DNA of 64,000 nt from Eonycteris spelaea (taxonomy: Eukaryota; Chordata; Mammalia; Chiroptera; Pteropodidae). Below the pieces are notes generated by a model. That model saw nothing but the letters and a program-made list of their open reading frames with translations, ran no database searches and had not been told where the DNA came from. Every line of letters starts with the position of its first letter. Positions within the stretch are counted from its first letter, which is position 1. Below are positions 21,800-32,275 of the stretch, in pieces. Both the position numbers and the translations under genes were made by a program. Location: the NCBI GenBank assembly GCA_003508835.1, contig PUFA01000014.1, positions 4,408,501-4,472,500 of the forward strand. The letters run 5' to 3'.

Positions 21800-22110
21800 C
21801 TTCTAAGAATCAGCGTGAGAGATGCAAGAGCAGGGGTCACGGCGTCAGTCAGAGGCAGGCGAGAAGTCCGGTCCTGACCTTTCCTGTCTCAGTGTTCCTC
21901 AGTAGTGTGGTTGCGTCCCCTGCATTTCCTCTTCATGTAGGAATAATAAATAATACCAGAATAAAGGATTGCTGTAAGGCATGGGAAGGGCTTGGCAAGG
22001 GGTCTGGTACGTGTTAGGGACTTACTAAGTGAGATCCGGGAGAATATATCCTTGCATGAGGCCTGCTCTGTGTCCCTTTGGTGACATATAATAAAGGCGT
22101 ATATCATGTG
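21800..22110 (+). repeat. MIR, sense, worn
   Basis: GTCCGGTCCTGACC, TTTCCTGTCTCAGTGTTCCT, TAGGAATAATAAATAATACC and GGTCTGGTACGTGTTAGGGA follow the sense MIR order to its 3' end. Confidence 0.6.
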
Positions 22111-23990
22111 CAGGTAGGTTATGAAATTAATACAGGTAGACAGTGAAATATAGTCAAACTGCCCTTGAAAATCACTTAGGAAGAAGCCAGTTTATTCTTT
22201 AGTAACTTCAACAAGGCCAGTGTTCCTCCCCCGCCCCGCCAATCCAGCAGTGTAACAGAACACTATTTTATTTAGTTGACCACCAGATGAAGCAATTGTT
22301 TCACTTCGAGACAATTTCTGCCATTTTTAAAGAGGCGTGCAATTAAGGCAGCTGGCAGAGACTCTAGTTTCCTCTTCTGACAAAAGATAATAAAAACAAT
22401 GCGGTATTAGGCATCCTGCCCTCTTCACAACTTTGTTATGGGGGTAAAATAAGAAAATAAAAGGAAAAACAAAACTTTTTTTAGGCTATAAGATACTTAT
22501 GAATGAAAAATACTAAAAAGCACCCCAGAAATTTCAGATTGCAATAAAGAAGATTGTAATTTAAAAAGGTTTAAAATTAATGGGTGAAATTAGTTCCCTT
22601 TAGCTGTAGCCTCAGTTTGGTTTTGTAAATAAAAGACCAAGAGGATTTAGAGATAGCCAGTGCGACCACAGATACCCAGGTGTGATTTTGCCTAAGGAAA
22701 GAGAAGCTGAAATATTTGTACTGATCCCTTCTGTAGGAATAGACTGAGTGGTATCTGCCTTGAGGTTGACCCCAAAGGGAATCAAAAACAAGTTCAAATT
22801 TGTGCAACACAAATTATCTCAGGCTGATGAGAAATTTAAAGAAGCTGTTCCTACTTCTTGAAGCTACCATTTTCCATCAGGTCTAATAGGCATTTTTTTT
22901 AAAAAAAAAATAATTTAACAGCTCTAAATTTCAGATGCATCTTAAGTGAGATTCTTAGGATCACTGTCAGCAAGGCAGTATGATGTGTAGTTGTCACTAA
23001 TGGTGAATTCATGAACTCGATCTTAGCTGTTCATATTGTTTGCATTTCTGTGCAAACATAAAATAGCTTTTCAATAAGTTTAAAATAAAAATTCGATAAA
23101 ATAAAAATTGGAAGTGAGAAAGAAGCATTGTATCATGTAATGACAGCATTTTCCCCTCCCCCCTCCTCCTCTTCCTTCTTGGTGATTCATAAAATGATGG
23201 TTTCTCACACTTGGTAGTGTCTTAGGTTAAGATGAACCACAGTGATCCTGCAGAGGAAATGTCACTGAATTACACTAAATTTTTAAATTCTTCAGTTTCT
23301 TCCTCAACCTGGTTCTAGACTGATAAAGTAGCTTCTAATTATAACTCCGCTTCCCAAATACTTGTCACTCAGAGGAAAAACTAGATAAACATTAGACACG
23401 AGTATCTTAGGAAGCTATTTCTCACTGTCCATCAATAATAGAGAGTCTGGTTTTTATTACTATCACCCGAAGGTCTGATCGACAAGGTTGAGAACCCCTG
23501 AGCCTGATCACTTAAGGGTGTTTTGGCAAAATGCAATCTCTCAGCTGGAAGGTCTGCGGGGAAGATGCCAAACCACAGTGATCTCATCGCGTTTCTGTCC
23601 CTTTGCAAAGCTTTGCCTGGGCAGCCAGCCTGGCTCCTACAGGACGTCACTGTCCTCTAACGCTCCTCTGTCTCTCTGTCTGTCTCTGTCTCTCTCTGTT
23701 TCCCTTCCTCTCTCCCTCTTGTTCTCCGCCTATACACCTGTCTCAGCACTTACTGCAGGCTTCTTGCATTAAACCTCCCTTGTGTCAGGCCTGCCACGTG
23801 CCTTCAGTCCTTACCCTCTCCTTGCTCTGTTTCATGTGGCTGCCTCTCCTCAGGCTCTGTTTCCCGGGTTCTCGTTCAGCTGTTTGAGCCAACATGAGGT
23901 GCTCACAAGGGATGGGAGGGTGAGAAGCAGGACAAAGCCAGAATGAGTTTTCCTTCTGTCTCTCCGCTTCAGAAAGTGTCCTCGCAGTAA
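22111..23990. other. Repeat-poor, AT-rich single-copy stretch
   Basis: Nearly 1.9 kb with no interspersed repeat recognised. It contains the inverted repeat at 22294-22316, a T8/A10 hairpin-like word near 22892-22910, and a pyrimidine-rich tract at 23660-23725 (CT/CTGT units). The composition resembles conserved noncoding blocks, but conservation was not tested. Confidence 0.4.
22294..22316. promoter_or_regulatory. Inverted repeat with outward SOX-like cores
   Basis: AATTGTTTC, a 5-base spacer, then GAGACAATT: arms agree at 8 of 9 positions. Each arm holds an ATTGT/ACAAT core, so it could bind a dimeric HMG or homeodomain factor or form a short hairpin. Motif evidence only. Confidence 0.3.
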
Positions 23991-23999
23991 CTCCCATCG

Positions 24000-24260
24000 T
24001 CCGTTCTGTGTCTCAAGCTCTCCCAGGGAACCTCATGGTAGTTTCAGCTTGTGCCAGGTGACCCCAGCCCCTGGCTTCCGGTCAAACCACCTCCTCCCGT
24101 TGTCCTTCCAGCTGAGGGGTGGGAGTGGTTAACTGCTGTCCCCACTTCCTGTATCACCACTCTAGTCTCTGGTCTGACTTCTCAGCCTTTCATTCCTGTG
24201 TAACCAGTTTCCGGTCACATCCCGGCTGATGTGTTTCCTTGGTTGGACCATGACTAATAC
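24000..24260 (-). repeat. Worn interspersed repeat, class unsure
   Basis: On the minus strand it begins GTATTAGTCATGGTCCAACC, like the outer edge of LTR or L1-associated repeats, then GGTTACACAGGAATGAAAGG and GAGAAGTCAGACCAGAGACT. I recall a similar repeat but cannot name it reliably. Confidence 0.35.
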
Positions 24261-24589
24261 ATGTGGGTCCGTATCCTTGATATGGTTACAACGTTTATGA
24301 TGTGCTGGATGGAAGTCAAGGGCCCCACCCCACATTTTTGTACACACAGATGAGAGTGGGTGTTTGATAAATTGTTGTCCACTGGAACTGAAAATATGTC
24401 ACGCAGAATCTAAGCTGACAGAATTGATGGACCTGAAAAGTCACAGTTCATTCTAAACGGTGACATTTGTCACTAGAGTTAAAATAAGACTTGACTTAAG
24501 AAAAGCATATGCTCATGCATTTCCAGGAGACCAGGCAACGCAAAATCGTTCTCTTCAAGACAATCACTGAAGATGAACTGAGCAGTTTG

Positions 24590-24745
24590 TAGGCACCTTG
24601 CAGAGATGAATCCTCATCCTCGCCATTAACCTCTGTGGCATGTAGCACTGGTCCTATCTTACAGTTAAAGGAATTGAGGTTCAGAGATGATGAGTAACTG
24701 TTCCATGCTTACACACTTAAACTTGTAACTTAGTTAACGTGTAAT
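24590..24745 (-). repeat. MIR, antisense
   Basis: TCCTCATCCTCGCCATTAAC, CTATCTTACAGTTAAAGGAA and TTGAGGTTCAGAGATGATGA give the antisense MIR order. Confidence 0.7.
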
Positions 24746-24749
24746 CCAG

Positions 24750-24950
24750 TAATAAACATTAAGCACTATGAGAATTAAGTATTTGTTAAAAACGGAAAGT
24801 TTAAGGTCCATACCCAAAAAATCTAATTTAGCAGGTCAGAGTTATAGCCCACTTATAATACTTTCGATAGCAATATTCATTTACAACATCCCCTTTGGTT
24901 CTGATATATTCCAGTTGCACTTTGAGAAATATTGCACTAGAAGATAAGGA
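24750..24950 (+). mobile_element. MER5-like hAT element, worn
   Basis: AGTATTTGTTAAAAACGGAA, CAGGTCAGAGTTATAGCCC and a terminal CACTTTGAGAAATATTGCAC resemble a MER5A-type element ending in ACTTTGAGAACCACTG. Confidence 0.5.
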
Positions 24951-24964
24951 AAATGTATCTGTAT

Positions 24965-25075
24965 TAAATTAGTTCACTGGTACATCCCCAGAGCCTAGAC
25001 AAGGGCCTGGCGCTTAGCCAGTGATTAAGAAATAATTGCAGAATTAATAAATAAATGAATGTGTGAACAACCATT
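24965..25075 (+). repeat. L2/MIR 3' end, sense
   Basis: TACATCCCCAGAGCCTAGAC, GGGCCTGGCGCTTAGCCAGT then AATAAATAAATGAATG is the sense L2 tail order. Confidence 0.6.
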
Positions 25076-25139
25076 TCTGCCTGAATTTAAATCCTGAACA
25101 TTTGTCGTTACTATTCTCTAGCTCGCTTTTTAGATATCA

Positions 25140-25450
25140 TGCCGTAGCTTGTTTATTCATTCACTCATTCAACAAACATTTGCTTAATTAAGTCTTACCG
25201 AAGCTCGGCCAGTGCTAGATCCTGGAGAATCTACAGATATTCATCAAATATTTAAGACACAGGCTCTGTCTCTCGGAGTTCCAATTACTGTGGTGGCAGG
25301 AACCAAGAGAGTCAGGACAACAGAGACCTCTGATGACGCGGTAAAGAGATGTTATTACAGAGATGTCAGTCGGGGCCAGGAAGGAGGGAAAGAGGGAAGG
25401 AGCAAGTCTGCTCTGAGAAAGAAGGTTGGAAGAAAGATTCTGCAGGTGAA
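25140..25450 (-). repeat. L2 3' end, antisense
   Basis: TTTATTCATTCACTCATTCA ACAAACATTTGC, a CCAGTGCTAGATCCTGGAGA box and GACACAGGCTCTGTC follow the antisense L2 order. It sits tail to tail with the sense copy just upstream. Confidence 0.65.
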
Positions 25451-25880
25451 TCTCGAAAGACAGTGTTCGCCAGTCACACACAGGCTCAGGGCAGCCTTGA
25501 AGGTGGGGTTTCATAGCTGGGAGTGGCACTGGCTCTGCTGGGCTTGGGGTCCCCGTGTGAACCAGACTCATGCAGAGATGTGGCTCCAATGTAGATAGTT
25601 CAAACAGCAAAAAGATCCCCCAGTCAGTTTTGGATGGGAGCAGGAGAACGCCTCCGTTATAAACTATCCCGTGCCTCTCCCCGCCCTCAAAACATGCACG
25701 CTTGAAGGGGGAGCTATGGACCTGTACTAGTTAGAGCTTGGACTGCAGGTCAGGGGTGTCTAAGGCCAGAGGCTGAGCTCTTAACCACCCACCCTCACTC
25801 AGTTTTCCAAGAAACTAGGAAATAAAGGATGAAGGGAGAAGAAGACTCTTGATCCAGCCTTTCCAGTATGTGGTCCCTGG
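25451..25880. other. Single-copy sequence, no gene seen
   Basis: No repeat or gene recognised with confidence. Near 25735-25790 a short antisense-MIR-like end (GAGCTCTTAACCACC) may be present. Confidence 0.35.
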
Positions 25881-26090
25881 GCTCTGCCTTTAATGCAAGC
25901 CCAGACATTTTGCTAGGCTTTTTGATCCTCGTTGTCTCCTTTTGTCCTCAACATGTTTTTGAAATCTGCATTATTTTCTCGCCTTGTACACTGGGAAACT
26001 GAAGCTTGAATGAAGCAAAATATCTTGTCCAGGATCACCCAGTTGGTCAGCAGCTCATCTCTACCTATGGCAGGACTTGAGCTGCTCATA
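25880..26090 (-). repeat. MIR, antisense
   Basis: TTGTACACTGGGAAACTGAA GC, ATCTTGTCCAGGATCACCCA and GCAGGACTTGAGCTG match the antisense MIR core and 5' region. Confidence 0.7.
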
Positions 26091-26380
26091 ATCATTCTTT
26101 TTCTGCTGCTGCTCTGGATGGAGCCTGGAATATTCAGTTAATGATGAAAATACACACCCTGGTAGACTGCTTTTAACTACAAACCAATCATCTCAGTATC
26201 CTAATCTTACAGCAAAAATTATTGAAAATTAAATGTCTGGGGCGTTTAATTTAACTCACCTCCAACTTTAGCCTGAAATTTCCATATCTAGAAGACATCC
26301 GTTTGTTTCTGGATCATCCTTATTTGTTCAGAGTCCTTTTCTAAGTGTAACTAATATGGAAAACCAGTATCATTCACTAT
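26090..26380. other. Single-copy AT-rich sequence
   Basis: No gene or repeat recognised; continuous in character with the homeodomain-site cluster that follows. Confidence 0.4.
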
Positions 26381-26900
26381 AGAGTTAAAAGAAAAGGGAG
26401 AGGTAGACGTTTGATGGGTTAAATATTAGTTCGGCTGTAATTCGAGATTTCATTTTTATCCCCTTAATTAGTAAGCAGACTCCTAAACCATGCCAGATTT
26501 GATTTTTGTTGAGGGACAAAAATATTTAAAACGACCACAATACTAAATTTTCAAAATGTTTGCAGCAACATTTTTCTATAAGCTTTAGTATTATCACATT
26601 TGACATAATTACATCTTATAAATACCTCAAACTTGTAATGACATCCTTTCAAGAATTATTACTAATTATTGTACTTGACATGACAAATTAAACATGTTTT
26701 GACGTAATTACACTAAATAATTCAAAATGCTAATTATGCTTAGAAATAGCAATTAGCATAATTAAGTAAAAAAAAACACAAACTACTGTAAATTTCGCTA
26801 CTGATTCAGTATCGTAAACTGGAATGTTCTGGAAGATTTTAATAAAGATTGACTGATATGACTTATAAAATTATATCTTTAATTGAGAATGCTAAAACAT
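26380..26900. promoter_or_regulatory. Homeodomain-site cluster in AT-rich single-copy DNA
   Basis: Five exact TAATTA cores (26465-26470, 26663-26668, 26705-26710, 26731-26736, 26759-26764) plus many ATTA/TAAT words in about 300 bases. ATGCTAATT (26727-26735) and AATTAGCAT (26751-26759) form a perfect 9-base inverted repeat. No repeat family recognised. The density of paired homeodomain cores is what developmental enhancers often show; AT-richness alone would raise the count, so this is a candidate only. Confidence 0.35.
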
Positions 26901-27084
26901 TTCTAATGGATTTCTAAGTCCTGGAAGAGATCATAAAAGAATGCAAGGTGCTGTGTGAAGGGCAGTTTTTAGAGGCATTTAGACTTGAAGGCGAATTTCG
27001 ACCTGGCCACCACCCAGCGATGGTGTCTTTTTGAATATTTTTGCTCTACGAATGGGTGTTATATTTGTCCTTAGACCTGATGCT

Positions 27085-27580
27085 GAAGTCAACATCTTGA
27101 AGAAACTTCAGCACGTTTCTGTTCCCAGCAGCACTACTCACAATAGCCAGGACATGGGAACAAAGTAAATGTCCCCCAAAGGGTGAATGGATAAGGGAAA
27201 GGCAGTCTCTCCGTACGCTGGAATCTAATTCAGGCATGAAAAAGAAGGAAATTCTGCCATTTGCGACAACATGGATGACCTCGAGAACATTATGCCAGTC
27301 ACAGAAAGCCAGATCCCACGAAGGGTTTCATTTGTATGAGGTATCTAAAAGAGTCAAGTGCACGGGATCACAGAATGGGATGGTGGTTGCCAGGGGCCGG
27401 GCGAGGAGAAAACAGCTGCTAATCAATGAGTGTGAAGTTCTAGTTCAGCAAAATCCATATGGCCCAGAGGCCTGGTACACACGCCACCGTGGGAAACAGT
27501 GATGGGTCCGACTGAACAGTTAAGAGAGTGTTTCTCATGCTAATGTTTTTACCACAGTAAGTAGAATTTTTTAAGAAAAG
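27085..27580 (+). mobile_element. LINE-1 3' end, sense
   Basis: ACTACTCACAATAGCCAGGA, GGGTGAATGGATAAGGGAAA, ACATGGATGACCTCGAGAAC, GGTGGTTGCCAGGGGCCGGG and a final TTTTTACCACAGTAAG match the last 500 bases of an L1MA-like element. A second L1 3' end of the same general type as the one at 10.1-10.8 kb. Confidence 0.85.
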
Positions 27581-27589
27581 AATAAACTA

Positions 27590-27665
27590 AGGATATAAAG
27601 ATACAAAGTACCTGACACAGCGCATGACACTGAGGAAGAGCTCAGTAGATTCAGGTCCCTGAACC
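27590..27665 (+). repeat. MIR/L2-like 3' end
   Basis: TACAAAGTACCTGACACAGC GCATGACA and GAAGAGCTCAGTAGATTCA resemble the sense MIR 3' end (AGTGCCTGGCACATAGTAAGCGCTCAATA). Confidence 0.45.
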
Positions 27666-27750
27666 CCGCCCATTACAGACAGGAATCTGTTGGGTGTCAA
27701 ATCCTAGGCTACTTGGAGAATAAAGAAGGGAGGTGTAAGGTAGTTATCAA

Positions 27751-27765
27751 TATATATATATATAT
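27751..27765 (+). repeat. (TA)7 microsatellite
   Basis: Short pure TA run. Confidence 0.9.
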
Positions 27766-27890
27766 GAAAATGAGAGCAAATAATCTCTGATTTGTACGCC
27801 TGTGAGAATATGGTGAGGTGATATTTATAAACCTATAGCTACCAGACTGCCTGGCACATAGTCAGCTCTTCACAAATGATGGTTTCTTTT
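27766..27890 (+). repeat. MIR 3' part, sense
   Basis: GAAAATGAGAGCAAATAATC, TGTGAGAATATGGTGAGGTG and ACTGCCTGGCACATAGTCAG follow the sense MIR order. Confidence 0.7.
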
Positions 27891-27894
27891 CCCT

Positions 27895-28022
27895 TTTAGA
27901 AGAACAGATTTTTAAACAGAGGCTGAAAGTTTAGCAATTTGCCCCGGGTTATTGTATTGAACCAGAATTTGAACACAAGCCTGAGACCGATATAGTTTCT
28001 TGTCATTCCTTATGCTCTTGTG
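27895..28022 (-). repeat. MIR 5' part, antisense
   Basis: ACAGATTTTTAAACAGAGGC, AGCAATTTGCCCCGGGTTAT and CAGAATTTGAACACAAGCCT are the antisense MIR core and 5' part. It abuts a sense MIR end to end. Confidence 0.6.
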
Positions 28023-28800
28023 TCTTGAAGGAGGGGGCTGGCTACCCCAGCGCCCCCCGTGTTAGGGCCATGCCTCAACTCGCTCTCCTGGCTGTGCTCC
28101 CCGGGCCTCTGTCCTGGCACCAGCTGCCCCTACCAATGCCACAAAATATCAGGGCAGGAGAAGTAGACACACCACCTTTATTTGGATTTTGACAACTTTC
28201 TCCTTATTTGTAAAACACTGTGATAAAGTAACTTTTTGTCTGAGAGAGACAGCTTATCCGACATCTCATCAGGGAAGAATGACTGTCAACCTGCGCACTC
28301 ATATATATATTTTTTTCAAAATGAAAAGAGACAGAATCTTATTATGATGTAAATGAACAGACAGCAAGAACTTGCTTCCTGGGGAGGTGGGGAAGGGCCT
28401 GACTACAGGGCCCAGGAGGTGGAGGCAGGAGACACAGGTTTTGGTTTCTGCTCCAGGTGAACGGTTAGGTAGGCCAGTGAATAAAGACTAGACCACGCAT
28501 CCTGCCTGAGACCTTGAACTCCACAGAGCAGATGGATTTCTGCAACCAAGTGAGAAAAGCGTTGTTAGGAGCAGCTGTAAAGGCATCTTGCTGCAGCTTC
28601 TCGGGCATCCTTGAGGAATTTACCTGCAATGCCTTTCTGAGGGCGCATCATAGCTCCATTTCCTCCTAAGCTCCATCATTTATTCAGCAACCTAAATGAA
28701 TGCACTCGGTATTGATTCTTCACCCATTCCAAATGTATAAGGCGGCCACCTCTTCTGGTGTAGATGCATGCCGCACGAAACATCCCAAGGACAGAAATGT
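28023..28800. other. Single-copy sequence, no gene seen
   Basis: No repeat or gene recognised. Confidence 0.4.
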
Positions 28801-28804
28801 TAAG

Positions 28805-28940
28805 CATAAGACATAGAATCAGGAGGCAGAAGACTCAAGTTTGAGTCCGGCTTTGCCAACTACACCACGTGTGGCCATGAAAAAACATCGCTCAACTTCC
28901 CTGAGCTTGGGTTGCATCGTTTGGAGAATGTCACTTTGTC
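28805..28940 (+). repeat. MIR, sense
   Basis: AGAAGACTCAAGTTTGAGTC CGGCTTTGCCAACTA and CGCTCAACTTCCCTGAGCTT follow the sense MIR 5' part and core. Confidence 0.8.
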
Positions 28941-30470
28941 ACATCAGAGGGAAAGAGGAAAGCCTGAGAGAAAGATAGTGGAAGAGACCACTACATGCGT
29001 CCAACTGAGAGATAAAGCAGAGGCAGTGAGGATGGGGAAGAGATGACAGATGTTAAAAAGATCGGATGAGACCAGTCCGCCGCCTCACCTGAGAACCTGG
29101 GCAGTGGCGGAAGCCGAGCCTGGTCACATGAACAGAGGAGGGGAGATGTTTGGTGGACAGAGACAAGGTTTCATGTTAGATGCGTAGTGGGGGACCAGTG
29201 GATGTGAATCCTCTAGGCCGGCTTGGTAGTAGAGAAGTAAACATAGAACACATTTCCATAGAGGTGACAGCTTGAATGAGCTCCCCACAGCAGAGTCAGG
29301 GGAAAGAAAGGGGATCCCAGAGTTCTGGTGTCCATCGTGGCGGGATGAGGGAAGAATGGAGGCAGTGAAAGTACAACAGAGAGAAATCAAAGCAACCTGA
29401 GTGGCGCATGGCCCCAAAGCCTTGCGGCCGAAGCAGAGACACAGAGGATGGCAAATTCGGAGGAGGGGAAGTGGTGGGAAAGTGTTCAAAGCAGTAGCGA
29501 TCTGAAGGATGAGACAGAAGAAAGATGCCTGGGCGCGGCATGGAGAGATGCTTCTAAGACTCTTCCTTCTGCCAACCGGCCATCGTCTGCACTCAGAATC
29601 AACAGGAACAGCCCCTATCGGCTGTGTATACTGAGTTTTCCATAAGCTTTTATTCTCAAAAAGGATCCATTTTCCTGATAACAAAAAAAAAAAGGTAGAA
29701 AATGACTCCTTCAGCACCTGCTCAGGACGGACTGCCCTCACTGAACTCCCGCGTAAACACACAAGCCAGCTCTCCCTGTTCCCCTCGCCCATTCCCTCCA
29801 TTCTTAACCCAGTGTGAACGGCGCCTCCTGCTTTCTCAGAGTGTGGTTCCTTCAGATTTTCCTTCCTGGCGTTTTGGGGCACAGCTTTGCGGCTCCTGGG
29901 CCACCAAGCTCGAGATGGTGTCTCTTCGGGGTCTAGCTGGGGCGGTGGCAGATATACGCCAAAATATCTTCAGTTCAGGGAGAACCCACCTGCAGGAGGT
30001 TTGGGAACGGGTGTGAAGTGGTGTTCGGAGGACACGTGTTAACACTGCAGTGCTCACGACAGAATGGCACGGAGAAAAATACATGGTGCCACAGCAGCAG
30101 AGTTGAGGAACAGACAGGTGTGTTTGGACTTGTGTCTTCCAGATTGGAGGAAACATGAGCGTGTTGTAAGGTCAGGGGGGAACCTGTCGGAGGAAATAAA
30201 GGGCTTAGAGAGGGAGCGTGAACAGCAGGATGCCTGAGAGAATGTCAGCCAAGGAGGGTCTGAAAGGAGGACACGCCATCCTCCAGAAGGTAGTAAATGC
30301 TAATTCTCACTGGGAGGGCGCTGAAGGAGAAGGGGAGGATGGGAATAGAGAGAGAATTACCGAGATGTGGGAGGAATTTGGGTTCCTTCAACCGCCACCT
30401 GGGCATAGCAAATGCAGCAGAAGCAAGGAAGGATAAACGGGGGTGAAAAAGTGGAAAGTTATTTGAAACT
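28941..30470. other. Purine-rich stretch, class unsure
   Basis: The plus strand is markedly purine-rich (GGAGAAGGGGAGGATGGGAA and similar). It may include very worn antisense L2 5' sequence near 28980-29100, but I cannot support this. The purine skew is why the complementary strand carries a 252-codon open frame (29124-29882), which has no recognisable domain. A short poly-A run lies at 29682-29692. Confidence 0.4.
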
Positions 30471-30885
30471 TTCAGCACTTATATTCGTTGGCATATTTAA
30501 TTATTCTAGTATTAACCCGAGTATGTTTACATTTCTGAGAGAAGTTAAATTAACTGTCCTCTGAGTCAAATTTTAGTTCGTGGTCCACCAGGATTTGAAT
30601 CAGGATTCATCCGTAGATCACACTTTTCCATTTAGTTTTTTTTTCTTTTCTCCCTGTACATCCACCTTTTTTTTTCCTACTATCAACAATTTTTGTTGTT
30701 GTCATTGTTGCTAGTGAGTTTATATAAGGGTAAGTGTTTTTCTGTGGTCTCATGAGCTACCAGCCAAGGAAAGTCTTTACAGTGTTTTTTGTTGTTGTTT
30801 TTTAACATCTACAAATAAATAAGAATGATCTTATTTCTTGGATCAAATATATATATATAAATAAAAATTTCTTCCTCTTAGATGT
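30471..30885. other. AT-rich single-copy sequence
   Basis: Holds T-runs near 30637-30675, a TTGTTGTT-rich patch near 30694-30706 and an (AT)n word near 30848-30858. No gene recognised. Confidence 0.45.
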
Positions 30886-30889
30886 TCTT

Positions 30890-31480
30890 TCTCAGCAGAG
30901 TGCCATCCTGTCTAGCAGATCAAGTTCGAAATCTGAGAGCCACCCTGGACCCCGCCCTCAACCCCGCCCTCAAACCCCAACACGCACTTGTTCCCTTCTA
31001 AATGTCTCTTAACCCATCTCTGCTCTCTTTCTTGGTTCACGTTGCCAGCTTCGCTTGCTCAAAAGACCTTCATTTCTCCAGCTTTTCCTTTCACCAATCT
31101 CCTCCTCTGCTCCTCATCATCCTATACCGCCTTAGACATTAGGATCTGTCTCTTGTTCCTAACATTCTTTTATATTCTCATGTCCATGATCACACTTGTC
31201 CCACTTTCTGAGAGACGACCTATCTCCCTCGTCTACCCTGGGACGCTTGTCCGCAAATACCTATTTGGCCTTCAATCTCTTCTAAGGAGACTTTCCTGAC
31301 TATTATCTCCTCCCTTCCATCCAGGTGAACTGTTTTCTGTTTCCTGTGCAGAATTGCACCAGAAACCTGTAACATACCTCTGTACTTCCTGGCCTGTTAG
31401 CACCTCGTGTGCAGAAGCATTCTCATTCATTTTTGCATCTCAGGGCGTGGCACATGTGTGTTGATGAATGAAAGAATCAG
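30890..31480 (+). repeat. L2, sense, about 590 bp
   Basis: GAGAGCCACCCTGGACCCCG lies at the L2 block read as GAGTCATCCTTGACTCC, followed by a CTCTGCTCTC region, GAGACTTTCCTGACTATTAT (the CTTCCCTGACC box), and the tail TCAGGGCGTGGCACATGTGT. It includes an exact 12-base tandem duplication at 30949-30972. Confidence 0.6.
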
Positions 31481-32100
31481 GCAATCGAGATTGACCTTTG
31501 GCAAACAACCATATAATTTTTCCTGGTCTCCATTGGCATTTGTCATAAAGTCAACTGGAATTAAAGCCTTTGTAAATATAAACCTAAAAAAAATCTCCCC
31601 AAAACTCCCTTTTGTTTTTGTTTTGTTTTTTTTTTTTTTTTTAGATGCTTTGCTGTCCCCCTCAGAGTTTATGTTGGAGACATGAATGGGCAGTTAGTGT
31701 GACAACCCCAGTGACTGGTCCTAGGAAATGCAGTCCCGAGGTGTTGGGAAAGAGAGGCTTTGGGTAGACTTTGATATATTTCCTTATTAGGAAATTACAG
31801 TGATTTCATGAAAGTCACAGAGGAAATGTTTTGACTGAGAAATCGCACGCTGCAACTAATGAGGAAAGGAAAAAAATATGTATTTTTAAATCCCACGTAC
31901 TAATACTGTGCCTAACAGTGAAATTCTATATCCAGGAACTTCTAAGCTTACATTTGGCCTAGTTGAGCAGAAACTTGTTGATTTATCTGAACCCTCAGTG
32001 CATAAAAAAGCAAACAAACAAACAAAAACAAAACAAAAAAAAACCCACATGTGACATGATAATGGCTTCCAATGGTGTGTCTCTTGTCAGTTGCAGAGGC
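31481..32100. other. Single-copy sequence with A/T tracts
   Basis: T-rich tract 31612-31642 and A-rich CAAA-type tract 31988-32044. No gene recognised. Confidence 0.45.
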
Positions 32101-32104
32101 CCCG

Positions 32105-32275
32105 TCTCAAGCATTGTCTTGTGTCATCCTCACAATGGGTGGGTAGTTTTTAAATGTTTAACAGAAATGGAAACTGAGGCTCTGATTTGTTCGGTGACTT
32201 GTCTGAGAACACGAGGTGGTCAGGAGAGAGCCAAGATGTAAGCCCAGGTCTGTCCAACTCCCACTGCTTTGGAGC
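32105..32275 (-). repeat. MIR, antisense
   Basis: CTTGTGTCATCCTCACAATG, TTAACAGAAATGGAAACTGA GGC and GTAAGCCCAGGTCTGTCCAA follow the antisense MIR order. Confidence 0.8.

Noticed and set aside
22281..22297. CTCF-like word ACCACCAGATGAAGC
   Set aside because: Lacks the GGC after the AG core; weaker than the sites at 59.7 and 62.9 kb.
29708..29732. REST/NRSF-like half-site TTCAGCACC
   Set aside because: The second half-site is missing at the canonical spacing.
29124..29882. 252-codon open frame on the minus strand, the longest in the window
   Set aside because: It lies opposite a strongly purine-rich strand, which lowers stop frequency. The peptide has no recognisable domain and is low in typical coding bias.
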